Made by a program: the position numbers and the translations under genes. From positions 6,314-70,313 of the forward strand of contig JBMHDM010000005.1 in assembly GCA_049889395.1 (NCBI GenBank): 64,000 nt of DNA, read 5' to 3'. The DNA comes from UBA3537 sp049889395 (GTDB lineage: Bacteria > Bacteroidota > Bacteroidia > Flavobacteriales > Flavobacteriaceae). The notes under the pieces are model-generated. The model saw nothing but the letters and a program-made list of their open reading frames with translations. It ran no database searches and was not told where the DNA came from. Below are positions 54,294-62,815 of this stretch, in pieces (position 1 is the first letter of the stretch; each line of letters starts with the position of its first letter).

Positions 54294-54485
54294 ATGGATC
54301 AAGAAAAAAAGAAAACTAACCTAAAAACCTATCTATTTGTATTAACAATAGTGACAACTTTCAGCTTAGCACTGTTGACCGTTGATGAACAAGAAACAGT
54401 TCTGGCTTTAACTTCAATAGTATTTGGTGTTTCGGTTATCATATTTGGTTTGTATAATATATTAAACATCAAGGACAAAAAATAA
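54294..54485 (+). CDS. Small two-helix membrane protein, unrecognised
   Basis: 63 residues: a charged start (MDQEKKKTNLKT), a hydrophobic helix (YLFVLTIVTTFSLALLT), a short polar loop (VDEQETV), a second helix (LALTSIVFGVSVIIFGLY) and a lysine-rich end. I do not recognise a family. It lies alone between trmD and the rplS promoter, with 215 AT-rich bases before it that hold no convincing promoter. The regular two-helix pattern and basic ends favour a real gene. Confidence 0.6.
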   Translation: MDQEKKKTNLKTYLFVLTIVTTFSLALLTVDEQETVLALTSIVFGVSVIIFGLYNILNIKDKK

Positions 54486-54519
54486 AATTATGGCATGACT
54501 ACAAAAAATGTTCTAAAAA

Positions 54520-54549
54520 TTGTAATCATTCAATAATTGCTTATATTTG
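54520..54549 (+). promoter_or_regulatory. Full Bacteroidota promoter of rplS
   Basis: TTG (54520-54522), 19 bases, then TATATTTG (54542-54549): an exact fit to the TTG-N19-TAnnTTTG consensus. The start point should be near 54553, giving a leader of about 70 bases that contains a perfect 14-base palindrome. Confidence 0.8.
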
Positions 54550-54589
54550 CACCCAATTTTGGATCAACCTCTAGCGAAAACCGTACATG

Positions 54590-54603
54590 TTGTTTCGAAA
54601 CAA
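54590..54603 (+). promoter_or_regulatory. Palindrome in the rplS leader
   Basis: TTGTTTCGAAACAA is a perfect 14-base palindrome ending 18 bases before the rplS ATG. In RNA it can form a short hairpin with a TCGA loop. It could be an autoregulatory site for L19 or an operator; no partner is known. Confidence 0.4.
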
Positions 54604-54621
54604 TTCATAACAAAAACCACT

Positions 54622-54972
54622 ATGGAATCTTTAATTAAATTCGTCCAAAACGAATTTGTAACCAAAAATGATTTTCCGGAATTTTCAGCCGGAGATACAA
54701 TAACTGTCTATTACGAAATCCGTGAAGGACAAAAAGTTAGAACTCAGTTCTTTAGAGGAGTTGTTCTACAAAAGCGAGGTTCTGGTGCCTCTGAAACATT
54801 TACCATTCGCAAAATGTCTGGTACGATTGGGGTAGAACGTATCTTCCCGGTAAACATGCCAGCCCTTCAAAAAATTGAAGTTAATAAACGTGGTAAAGTA
54901 CGTCGTGCGAGAATCTTCTACTTCAGAGAACTAACTGGTAAAAAGGCTCGTATAAAAGAACGAAACAGATAA
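54622..54972 (+). CDS. rplS: 50S ribosomal protein L19
   Basis: Ribosomal protein at the 30S-50S interface. 116 residues from the ATG at 54622 (MESLIKFVQNEFVTKNDFPE), with GDTITVYYEIREG, RTQFFRGVVLQKRGSGASET, GVERIFPVNMPALQKIEV and RVRRA-type end. An extended frame back to 54547 begins inside the -7 promoter box and is rejected. It has its own promoter and terminator. Confidence 0.97.
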   Translation: MESLIKFVQNEFVTKNDFPEFSAGDTITVYYEIREGQKVRTQFFRGVVLQKRGSGASETFTIRKMSGTIGVERIFPVNMPALQKIEVNKRGKVRRARIFYFRELTGKKARIKERNR

Positions 54973-54995
54973 ATACCAAACTCATTTTATTACAG

Positions 54996-55025
54996 AAAAC
55001 GCTGAATACTCAGCGTTTTTTTTTT
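54996..55025 (+). terminator. Terminator after rplS
   Basis: The arms AAAACGCTGA (54996-55005) and TCAGCGTTTT (55010-55019) form a perfect 10-bp stem with an ATAC loop and a T run to 55025. Confidence 0.93.
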
Positions 55026-55125
55026 ACTTTTTTGAAAAAATAACAGAAAAAAAGTAGCTTTTTTAAATTGTTACAAAAATGTTAATTTTAGTTTGTTTTT
55101 AGAGGTAAAAGTAGTTGTGAATACG

Positions 55126-55133
55126 TATATTTG
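55126..55133 (+). promoter_or_regulatory. -7 box TATATTTG before isocitrate dehydrogenase
   Basis: Exact TAnnTTTG about 60 bases upstream of the ATG at 55193; no TTG at ideal spacing. Confidence 0.5.
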
Positions 55134-55192
55134 TGCGATTTTATGTTTTTTATAAAATCAACATTACTAAACCATCATAACAAGCTCCTAAT

Positions 55193-57403
55193 ATGTCTAA
55201 AATAGTTTACACCATCACTGATGAAGCCCCAGCCCTAGCTACACGATCGTTTCTTCCCATAGTATCCTCATTTGTAAAACCTTATGGGATATCCATTGAA
55301 ACCAAAGATATTTCTCTAGCAGCTCGAATTTTATCTGGTTTTCGAGAGAATCTTTCCGAAAATCAACAGGTTGAAGACGCTTTAGCTGAACTTGGTAAAC
55401 TGGTAAAAACACCACAAGCTAATGTTATTAAACTACCAAATATAAGCGCATCAATTCCACAACTAAAAGAAGCCATCAGCGAATTACAAACGCAAAGATA
55501 TAACTTACCTGACTACCCTGATCAACCTCAAAATGATAAAGAAAAAGAGATTAAATCTCGATATGACAAAATCAAAGGTAGTGCTGTCAATCCAGTACTC
55601 AGAGAAGGAAACTCTGATCGCAGAGCCCCTAAAGCAGTGAAAAATTTTGCCAAAAAAAATCCACACGACATGGGAGAATGGACAACTCACTCAAAAACCC
55701 ATGTGGCTACTATGCAATCTGGAGATTTTGCCCATAATGAAAAATCTATAACCCTCGAAAATGAGACGTCCATTCAAATCCTCCATACAGATGAATCGGG
55801 TCAAAAAACTATTCTAAAAAAACGTGTGGATTTACAACAAGGGGAAATCTTTGACACATCAGTAATGAGTATCAAAGCTTTAACCTCCTTTTTGAAAGCC
55901 GAAATTCAAGATGCTAAGTCTTCTGGCCTTTTGCTGTCATTACACATGAAAGCAACCATGATGAAGGTCAGTGACCCCATCATATTCGGTCATGCCGTTC
56001 GACTTTTTTTTGAAGATTTATTCAAAAAATATGACTCGATATTCACACAACACGGAATCAACCCCAATAATGGTCTTGGACATGTCCTAGAAAAAATTCA
56101 AACCCTAGAAAGTCCTCTGAAAGACAACATAAAAAGTGAATTCATCGAAGCGCTTGAAAATGGTCCTGAAATTGCCATGGTTAACTCAGAAAAAGGAATA
56201 ACCAATTTACACGTTCCAAGTGATGTTATTATCGATGCGTCAATGCCAGCCATGATCAGAACTTCAGGACAAATGTGGAATAAAAAAGGGCAACTTCAGG
56301 ATACCAAAGCTATAATTCCAGACAGTAGTTATTCAGGAGTCTATGCTGCAACAATTGAATTCTGCAAACAAAACGGCGCATTTGATCCCACAACAATGGG
56401 TACTGTACCAAACGTGGGGTTGATGGCTCAAAAAGCTGAAGAGTATGGTTCACATGATAAAACCTTTGAGATTGAAGCTAATGGTATAGTTCAAGTCATC
56501 AATGCTCAGGGTCAAATACTAACGACTCACGAGGTTGAAAAAGGAGATATTTGGCGAATGTGTCAAGTAAAAGATGCGCCTGTTCAAGACTGGGTTAAAC
56601 TGGCCGTGACTCGCGCTAAAGCATCCAAAACACCAGCAGTATTTTGGCTTGATAAAAATCGATCACATGATGCAGAACTTATAAAGAAAGTTAATACCTA
56701 TCTTAAAAACCATGACACTGAAGGTTTGGAATTTAAAATTCTTTCGCCAATTGAGGCAACCACATTCACTCTGGATCGAATCAAAAAAGGATTAGACACC
56801 ATTTCTGTAACTGGTAATGTTCTCAGGGATTACTTAACTGATTTATTTCCCATTCTCGAAGTTGGAACCAGTGCTAAAATGCTATCAATAGTACCATTGA
56901 TGAATGGCGGTGGATTATTTGAAACAGGTGCAGGGGGTTCTGCACCTAAACACGTAGAGCAGTTTTTGGATGAAAACCATTTGCGCTGGGATTCTTTAGG
57001 AGAATTTTTAGCTTTAGCTGTTTCTTTAGAACATTTTAGTGAAGTGCATAATCATCCTAAAGCAGCCATTCTTGGTGCAGCATTAGACGAGGCTACAGAA
57101 CAACTTTTGGTAAACAAAAAATCACCATCTAGAAAGGTTGGTGAACTTGATAACAGGGGAAGTCATTTTTATTTGGCGTTGTATTGGGCGGAAGCCCTCG
57201 CGGCTCAAAATAATGATAAAGAATTGAAATCAACATTTAGAGCACTGGCTCAGAAATTAAAATCAAATGAAAATACTATAGTCAATGAGCTGCTCTCTAT
57301 CCAGGGCGATAAGAATGATATCGGAGGTTATTACCGCCCAAATGAAGAAAAAGCGGATGCGGCTATGCGACCAAGTCAAACGTTGAATGCTATTTTAAAC
57401 TAA
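55193..57403 (+). CDS. Monomeric NADP-dependent isocitrate dehydrogenase
   Basis: Oxidatively decarboxylates isocitrate to 2-oxoglutarate in the TCA cycle. 736 residues, the length of the single-chain (monomeric) family, not the 400-residue dimeric enzyme. Family stretches: TDEAPALATRSFLPIV, LREGNSDRRAPKAVKNFAKK (substrate site with SxxRRAP), FWLDKNRSHDAELI (NADP site), GGSAPKHVEQFL and NRGSHFYLALYWAEALA. It is flanked by terminators, so it is a single-gene unit. Confidence 0.95.
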   Translation: MSKIVYTITDEAPALATRSFLPIVSSFVKPYGISIETKDISLAARILSGFRENLSENQQVEDALAELGKLVKTPQANVIKLPNISASIPQLKEAISELQTQRYNLPDYPDQPQNDKEKEIKSRYDKIKGSAVNPVLREGNSDRRAPKAVKNFAKKNPHDMGEWTTHSKTHVATMQSGDFAHNEKSITLENETSIQILHTDESGQKTILKKRVDLQQGEIFDTSVMSIKALTSFLKAEIQDAKSSGLLLSLHMKATMMKVSDPIIFGHAVRLFFEDLFKKYDSIFTQHGINPNNGLGHVLEKIQTLESPLKDNIKSEFIEALENGPEIAMVNSEKGITNLHVPSDVIIDASMPAMIRTSGQMWNKKGQLQDTKAIIPDSSYSGVYAATIEFCKQNGAFDPTTMGTVPNVGLMAQKAEEYGSHDKTFEIEANGIVQVINAQGQILTTHEVEKGDIWRMCQVKDAPVQDWVKLAVTRAKASKTPAVFWLDKNRSHDAELIKKVNTYLKNHDTEGLEFKILSPIEATTFTLDRIKKGLDTISVTGNVLRDYLTDLFPILEVGTSAKMLSIVPLMNGGGLFETGAGGSAPKHVEQFLDENHLRWDSLGEFLALAVSLEHFSEVHNHPKAAILGAALDEATEQLLVNKKSPSRKVGELDNRGSHFYLALYWAEALAAQNNDKELKSTFRALAQKLKSNENTIVNELLSIQGDKNDIGGYYRPNEEKADAAMRPSQTLNAILN

Positions 57404-57427
57404 TTGAACAAACATCAAAGTTATGTT

Positions 57428-57454
57428 AAAAGCACCTTATTGAGGTGCTTTTTT
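57428..57454 (+). terminator. Terminator after isocitrate dehydrogenase
   Basis: The arms AAAAGCACCT (57428-57437) and AGGTGCTTTT (57443-57452) form a perfect 10-bp stem with loop TATTG, 25 bases after the stop codon. Confidence 0.92.
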
Positions 57455-57483
57455 ATTTAGTTTTATATGTTCAAATTTCTGGC

Positions 57484-59844
57484 ATGCGTATTCGATTTTT
57501 GTATGTACTTCTAATAATAAACTTATTAGGATTTTCCCAAAAACAATTCACCTTAAGCGGAACGATTTCCGAGTCTGGAGGACAGGAAACCCTTATTGGC
57601 GCCAATATTATTTTTCCAGAACTCAGTATTGGCACAACCACTAATGAATATGGATTTTATTCCATTACCTTAGATCCAGGCACCTATAATGTGGTTGTAA
57701 GTTATATCGGTTACGAATCTCTCAAAAGAACTATAACTTTAGATGGAAATAAAACCCTTAACATCAGTATCACAGAGTTAGCCGACAATCTAGATGAAGT
57801 TATTTTGGAAAATAACATCGAACGAGTAAACATCAAAACCACTCAAATGAGTGTGAATGCTCTTTCAGCTAATACCATCAAACAAATCCCGGTGGTGTTT
57901 GGAGAGGCCGATGTTATAAAATCTATAACACTTCTTCCTGGTGTTTCAAACGGCGGAGAAGGTTCTGGCGGATTCAATGTACGCGGCGGAACTACAGATC
58001 AAAATTTAATTTTATTGGATGAAGCAACATTATTCAATTCCTCTCATCTGTTTGGATTTTTTTCTGTGTTTAATCCAGATGCCATTAAAAATATCAAACT
58101 GTATAAAGGCGGAATTCCAGCCAAATACGGTGGACGAGTAGCTTCTGTCCTAGATATTTACCAAAAGGAAGGCAATAAGAATGAGTTTCACGGCAACGGC
58201 GGAATTGGGTTGGTAGCCAGTAGAGTTCTTCTGGAGGGGCCACTTAAAAAAAATCAGGGTTCATTTTTGATAGGTGGAAGATCGACGTATGCCCATCTAT
58301 TTTTGCCATTATTTGACATCAAAAATATCGCCTATTTCTATGATTTAAACACCAAGTTGAGCTATCGCATAGACGAAAATAACAAAGTCTATCTTTCGGG
58401 GTATTTTGGTCGAGATGTTTTTAATGTTTCAAATAGTTTTGAAAATACCTATGGCAACACGGTCGTAAACTTTCGATGGAATCATTTATTTTCTGATCAG
58501 GTTTTTTCAAATTTATCACTTATCTACTCCGACTATTATTATGGATTGGATTTGAATTTTGTAGGATTTGAATGGAACTCTGGTATTCAAAACATGAATA
58601 TAAAATACGACCTAAAGCATTATCTTAACGATCGTTTTGGCTTGGAGTACGGATTGCATAGTACATATTATGTTTTCAACCCAGGAGTTATTCAACCCAA
58701 CGGACCAACATCTGGAATTAATAAAGAAGCGCTAACCAAAAAATATGCTTTCGAAAATGCGCTATATATTGATGTAAATCAGCAAATTAACGAGAAGTTA
58801 GCCCTCAGTTATGGGGCCCGAATCAGTAGTTTTTTACGATTGGGGCAGAAAGAATTGAACACTTATGATAATAATGAAGCTGTATCCTACAACCCAGATT
58901 TACAAATCTATGAATCTACAGAACCTAATGGCAGTATTAGAACTTCCACTGCTCGAATTGAAAAGTCCTTTTTAAACTTCGAACCTAGATTCTCGGCAGC
59001 CTATCTGCTCAATGACGATAGTTCCCTAAAAATCAGTTATAACAGAATGTCTCAGTATCTCCACCTGCTATCAAATACAACTGCTCCAACCCCATTAGAT
59101 GTATGGGCGCCAAGCGGTAAATATATTCAACCCCAACTGTTAGATCAAGTCGCTTTGGGGTATTTTAAAAACTACACTAATTATAGCCTAGAAATTGAAT
59201 CTTTTTACAAAACAACAAAAAATCGCCTTGACTATATTGACGGAGCCAATTTAATCGCTAATAAAGCTATCGAACAAATACTTCTGAACGGACGTTCTCG
59301 AGCATATGGTTTTGAGTTATTACTAAGAAAAAATAGCGGGCGATTACAAGGATGGTTGGCTTATACTCTATCTAGGTCTGAACAACAAACACCTGGACGA
59401 AATGGCAATGAACCTGGTATAAACAATGAAAATTGGTACAATACACCATTTGACAAAACCCACGACTTCTCCTTAACCTCCAGCTACGACATAAATAACA
59501 ACTGGTCGTTGAATGCAAATTTTGTGTTTCAAACAGGGCAACCGACCACATATCCCAATGGCCAATATACTTACAATGGTCTGGTTATTCCAACATATGA
59601 AGCCAGAAATTCTAGTCGTCTTCCATCCTACCACAGATTAGATATTTCCGCGACTTACACCCCAAAACCCAATCGGAAAAAAAAATGGCAGGGCGAATGG
59701 GTATTTAGCGTTTATAATTTGTACAATCGCAAAAATGCGCAATCTCTAAACTTCCGACAAAACGCTGAAACTGGGCAAAATGAAGCACTAAAACTCTCCA
59801 TTTTTGGTGCAGTTGGTGCTGTGACTTATAACTTCAAATTTTAG
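57484..59844 (+). CDS. TonB-dependent receptor with carboxypeptidase-regulatory-like domain
   Basis: Outer-membrane active transporter. 786 residues from the ATG at 57484 (MRIRFLYVLLIINLLGFSQ, signal peptide); an upstream extension enters the preceding terminator and is rejected. Domains: regulatory-like sandwich (about 21-105), TonB plug (about 120-240; ITLLPGVSNGGEGSGGFNVR, LYKGGIPAKYGG), then a 22-strand type barrel with a terminal aromatic (YNFKF). It lacks SusC signatures. The DUF4249 lipoprotein gene follows after two bases, a usual pairing; the substrate is unknown. Confidence 0.93.
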   Translation: MRIRFLYVLLIINLLGFSQKQFTLSGTISESGGQETLIGANIIFPELSIGTTTNEYGFYSITLDPGTYNVVVSYIGYESLKRTITLDGNKTLNISITELADNLDEVILENNIERVNIKTTQMSVNALSANTIKQIPVVFGEADVIKSITLLPGVSNGGEGSGGFNVRGGTTDQNLILLDEATLFNSSHLFGFFSVFNPDAIKNIKLYKGGIPAKYGGRVASVLDIYQKEGNKNEFHGNGGIGLVASRVLLEGPLKKNQGSFLIGGRSTYAHLFLPLFDIKNIAYFYDLNTKLSYRIDENNKVYLSGYFGRDVFNVSNSFENTYGNTVVNFRWNHLFSDQVFSNLSLIYSDYYYGLDLNFVGFEWNSGIQNMNIKYDLKHYLNDRFGLEYGLHSTYYVFNPGVIQPNGPTSGINKEALTKKYAFENALYIDVNQQINEKLALSYGARISSFLRLGQKELNTYDNNEAVSYNPDLQIYESTEPNGSIRTSTARIEKSFLNFEPRFSAAYLLNDDSSLKISYNRMSQYLHLLSNTTAPTPLDVWAPSGKYIQPQLLDQVALGYFKNYTNYSLEIESFYKTTKNRLDYIDGANLIANKAIEQILLNGRSRAYGFELLLRKNSGRLQGWLAYTLSRSEQQTPGRNGNEPGINNENWYNTPFDKTHDFSLTSSYDINNNWSLNANFVFQTGQPTTYPNGQYTYNGLVIPTYEARNSSRLPSYHRLDISATYTPKPNRKKKWQGEWVFSVYNLYNRKNAQSLNFRQNAETGQNEALKLSIFGAVGAVTYNFKF

Positions 59845-59846
59845 TT

Positions 59847-60647
59847 ATGAAAAAAATATTTCTTTACATTTTTATTGGAACGATCATCACATCTTGTGAA
59901 GAAGTTGTCAAACTTGATTTGAATACAGCTCCACCAAGATTAGTTATTGATGCGCAACTAAAAGTCAATCCAGGTGAATCCAATCCTCATATCATAAAAC
60001 TTAGCCTAACAAGTGGATTTTATGACAACACCCCAACTGATGTGGACAATGCTACAGTGCAATTATTGGATTTAGATAACAGCTTAACATTTGATTTTTC
60101 TCATAGTTCGACTGAACCAGGCAATTACATCTCTGACTTTATACCAAATCAAAATACCAACTATAAATTAATAATTGTTCACAATAACGACATATATGAG
60201 TCTAGTGCAGAACAGCTCGTACCTACTGTTCCAATTGATAACTTGGAACAGGGCAATGAAACGCTATTTCAAGGTGACGAGAAAGAGGTTTTAGTTACGA
60301 TTACAGATGATGGCATCAGAGCGGATTATTATATTTTCGATTTTGGATTTAATTTATTTTTAGCTACTAAAGACGAATTTTATCAAGGTAACGCCTTTAC
60401 TTTTTCTTATTTCTACGATGATCTGGAAGCTGGAGATACGGCTGTTGTCAGTGTGTATGGTGCCGATGAAGCCTACTTTAATTTTATGACAGCCATTATT
60501 GAACAAACTGAAGAAGGAGGAGATCCCTTTAAAACCACCCCATCAACTGTTAGAGGGAATATATACAACACTACCAATCCCAGTCATTTCCCAATGGGAT
60601 ATTTTAGTATTGGTGAAACCTATTCCCAGAGTCTTTTGCTAGAATAG
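59847..60647 (+). CDS. DUF4249 lipoprotein
   Basis: 266 residues, lipoprotein with Cys17 (GTIITSCEE). The DUF4249 pattern is visible: PPRLVIDAQL near 29-38, HIIKLSLTSGFYDN, ATVQLLDLDN, and the end YFSIGETYSQS. It lies two bases after the TonB receptor and is probably its outer-membrane partner, by analogy with other receptor-lipoprotein pairs. The ligand is unknown. Confidence 0.88.
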   Translation: MKKIFLYIFIGTIITSCEEVVKLDLNTAPPRLVIDAQLKVNPGESNPHIIKLSLTSGFYDNTPTDVDNATVQLLDLDNSLTFDFSHSSTEPGNYISDFIPNQNTNYKLIIVHNNDIYESSAEQLVPTVPIDNLEQGNETLFQGDEKEVLVTITDDGIRADYYIFDFGFNLFLATKDEFYQGNAFTFSYFYDDLEAGDTAVVSVYGADEAYFNFMTAIIEQTEEGGDPFKTTPSTVRGNIYNTTNPSHFPMGYFSIGETYSQSLLLE

Positions 60648-60666
60648 AAAAGTTCTGTAAAAAGCG

Positions 60667-60674
60667 TATTTTTG
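60667..60674 (+). promoter_or_regulatory. -7 box TATTTTTG before murQ
   Basis: Exact TAnnTTTG ending three bases before the murQ ATG; predicts a leaderless mRNA. The TTG at its end is in frame with murQ and can be mistaken for a start. Confidence 0.5.
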
Positions 60675-60677
60675 TAT

Positions 60678-61490
60678 ATGGCATTTACAAAAATCACGGA
60701 ACAAGATTCTCACTACAATCACCTAGAGCACAAATCTTTAGCAGAAATTTTAGAGGATATCAATACGGAAGACCATTTGGTCCCCAAGGCCATTAATGCC
60801 GCCTTACCACAAATTGAACTTTTAATAAAACACGTCATTCAACAACTTGAAACTGGAGGACGATTATTTTATATCGGGGCTGGCACAAGTGGTCGTTTAG
60901 GAATACTAGATGCTTCAGAATGTCCGCCAACTTTTGGCGTATCTCATGATTTAGTCATTGGGCTAATTGCGGGAGGTGATTCGGCTATTCGGAAAGCTAT
61001 AGAATTTGCTGAAGATGACACAAAACAAGGCTGGAAAGATCTTCAAAACTACAGTATTAATGACAGAGATTTTGTAATCGGAATTGCAGCCTCTGGTACT
61101 ACACCATATGTGGTGGGGGCTTTAAAAGATTGTAATTCAAATAATATTTCAACGGGATGTATAACCTGTAACCCTGGAAGTCCTCTGGCACAAACAGCTT
61201 TATTTCCGATAGAAGTTATTGTAGGACCTGAATATATCACTGGAAGTTCTAGAATGAAAGCAGGAACAGCCCAAAAATTAATTTTAAATATGATTACAAC
61301 AACAACCATGATCCGACTTGGACACGTGAAAGACAATAAAATGGTGGACATGCAGCTGAGTAATCACAAACTGGTTGGCCGTGGTGTTCAAATGCTACAA
61401 ACAGAACTCAATATTTCTGAAGAAGACGCTAAAGTTTTACTGGAAAAACACCAAAGTGTACGTCAAGCCATAAAAGCTTTTAAGTTATGA
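60678..61490 (+). CDS. murQ: N-acetylmuramic acid 6-phosphate etherase
   Basis: Splits MurNAc-6-phosphate into GlcNAc-6-phosphate and lactate in cell-wall recycling. 270 residues from the ATG at 60678 (MAFTKITEQDSHYNHLEHKS): sugar isomerase fold with GAGTSGRLGILDASECPPTFG, IAASGTTPYVVGAL and SSRMKAGTAQKLILNM. It is first of a four-gene run with DUF6095, an acyltransferase and an esterase, of which only murQ has a clear murein role. Confidence 0.95.
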   Translation: MAFTKITEQDSHYNHLEHKSLAEILEDINTEDHLVPKAINAALPQIELLIKHVIQQLETGGRLFYIGAGTSGRLGILDASECPPTFGVSHDLVIGLIAGGDSAIRKAIEFAEDDTKQGWKDLQNYSINDRDFVIGIAASGTTPYVVGALKDCNSNNISTGCITCNPGSPLAQTALFPIEVIVGPEYITGSSRMKAGTAQKLILNMITTTTMIRLGHVKDNKMVDMQLSNHKLVGRGVQMLQTELNISEEDAKVLLEKHQSVRQAIKAFKL

Positions 61491-61717
61491 CTAAGTTCAA
61501 AAAGACGGATAGATCGCTTCTTGTAAAAGGCCTAAAAACTATGGGACTTACCCTTTTATCCTTATTTATTGGACCATTTTTATTGCATGCCGGTTTATCA
61601 AATCCAGACAAACCCTTGTTTGTTCCGCTTGTTGTAGGAGGTATTGGAGTTTGTGTTACTACCATCTATCTAGGATTTAGGGGCATAAAAATTATCATGG
61701 ATAGTATCTTCAAATAA
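61487..61717 (+). CDS. DUF6095-like small membrane protein
   Basis: 76 residues with a basic start (MTKFKKTDRSLLVKGLK) and two hydrophobic helices (about 17-36 and 46-66). It resembles DUF6095, which I recall next to murQ in flavobacteria; its function is unknown. Its ATG overlaps the murQ stop (ATGA), so translation is coupled. Confidence 0.75.
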   Translation: MTKFKKTDRSLLVKGLKTMGLTLLSLFIGPFLLHAGLSNPDKPLFVPLVVGGIGVCVTTIYLGFRGIKIIMDSIFK

Positions 61718-61738
61718 ATCGAACGAAAACATCAGGAA

Positions 61739-62815
61739 ATGACCAATCAGGGAGCCGTTCAAAGAATACCAAACTTAACCGCAATTCGATTTTTATTGGC
61801 TCTGCTGGTGATTTTATTTCATGTACCACAATTTAGCAAAAATAGAGGCTTCCCATTTTTGGATGACCTCTCTATTTTTCAAAAAGGAACAGAAGCCGTT
61901 TGGATGTTTTTTTCATTAAGCGGGTTTCTTATCATTAAACAGCTTTATAACGAAAAAAAATATACAAATTTTATAGATATAAAAGCATTCTACAGAAGGC
62001 GGATTCTCAGAATTTTACCACTCTATTATCTCGTTGTTACAGTTGGATTTTTATATTACAGAATGATACTTCCTCGGCTTGGATTTGAATTTCAAAGCCA
62101 ATACGATCTTGTATCAGGCTTATTGTTATCTCTTACTTTTTTTGCCAATATTTTTAGCACCTATTCTCCCGGCGGGATTTTAGAAATTTTATGGTCTATT
62201 GCCATTGAAGAGCAATTTTACTTATTCATCGCCCCATTGTGCTTTGTGCTAAAACCCAAACAAATTACATGGTTTTTGGGACTGTTCACAGGATTATATT
62301 TTATGCTCTATTTTTCGGATTATTTTTCAGGTTTAAGAGCTTATAATATGCTATTTTTCTTTTTCTCTTTTGGCGGATTATGTGCAATTTTATCGGATAA
62401 ATCTTGGTTTTATAATGGAATTCAAAAGGGAAGACACGTCCTTATCATTGCAGTAATTATTTTTTTTACAACCTCAATATTTAAAGACAAATTAATTACA
62501 TCATACTACACATTATGTAGTGTTATTTTATTTGGCATTTTTTTGGCCGCAATAGCACAACAACCCATTCGTTGGTTAGAACATAAAACACTAGATTATT
62601 TGGGGAAAATATCATATGGTATTTATATGTATCATGCCATTTGCCTTCAGTTTGTTGGACTATTATTTCTAAAAATAATTTCCAAATTAGGTCTAAATGA
62701 TCTTACTAACGTATTGATTATCAATATTTTGGTTATTATTTTCACCGTCATTTTATCGCATTTTTCTTATCAGTATTTTGAACTTTATTTTTTAAACAAA
62801 AAACGAAAAACATGA
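61739..62815 (+). CDS. Acyltransferase-3 family membrane protein
   Basis: 358 residues with about ten membrane helices and the family signatures: RIPNLTAIRFLLALLVILFH with the catalytic-type His, then FFSLSGFLI, YRRRILRILPLYY and SYGIYMYHAICL. It should O-acylate a surface sugar or lipid from the cytoplasmic membrane. It starts 21 bases after DUF6095 and overlaps the esterase gene by four bases. Confidence 0.92.
   Translation: MTNQGAVQRIPNLTAIRFLLALLVILFHVPQFSKNRGFPFLDDLSIFQKGTEAVWMFFSLSGFLIIKQLYNEKKYTNFIDIKAFYRRRILRILPLYYLVVTVGFLYYRMILPRLGFEFQSQYDLVSGLLLSLTFFANIFSTYSPGGILEILWSIAIEEQFYLFIAPLCFVLKPKQITWFLGLFTGLYFMLYFSDYFSGLRAYNMLFFFFSFGGLCAILSDKSWFYNGIQKGRHVLIIAVIIFFTTSIFKDKLITSYYTLCSVILFGIFLAAIAQQPIRWLEHKTLDYLGKISYGIYMYHAICLQFVGLLFLKIISKLGLNDLTNVLIINILVIIFTVILSHFSYQYFELYFLNKKRKT

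Noticed and set aside
54547..54621. N-terminal extension of rplS
   Set aside because: It begins inside the exact -7 promoter box; L19 starts at MESLIKFVQ.
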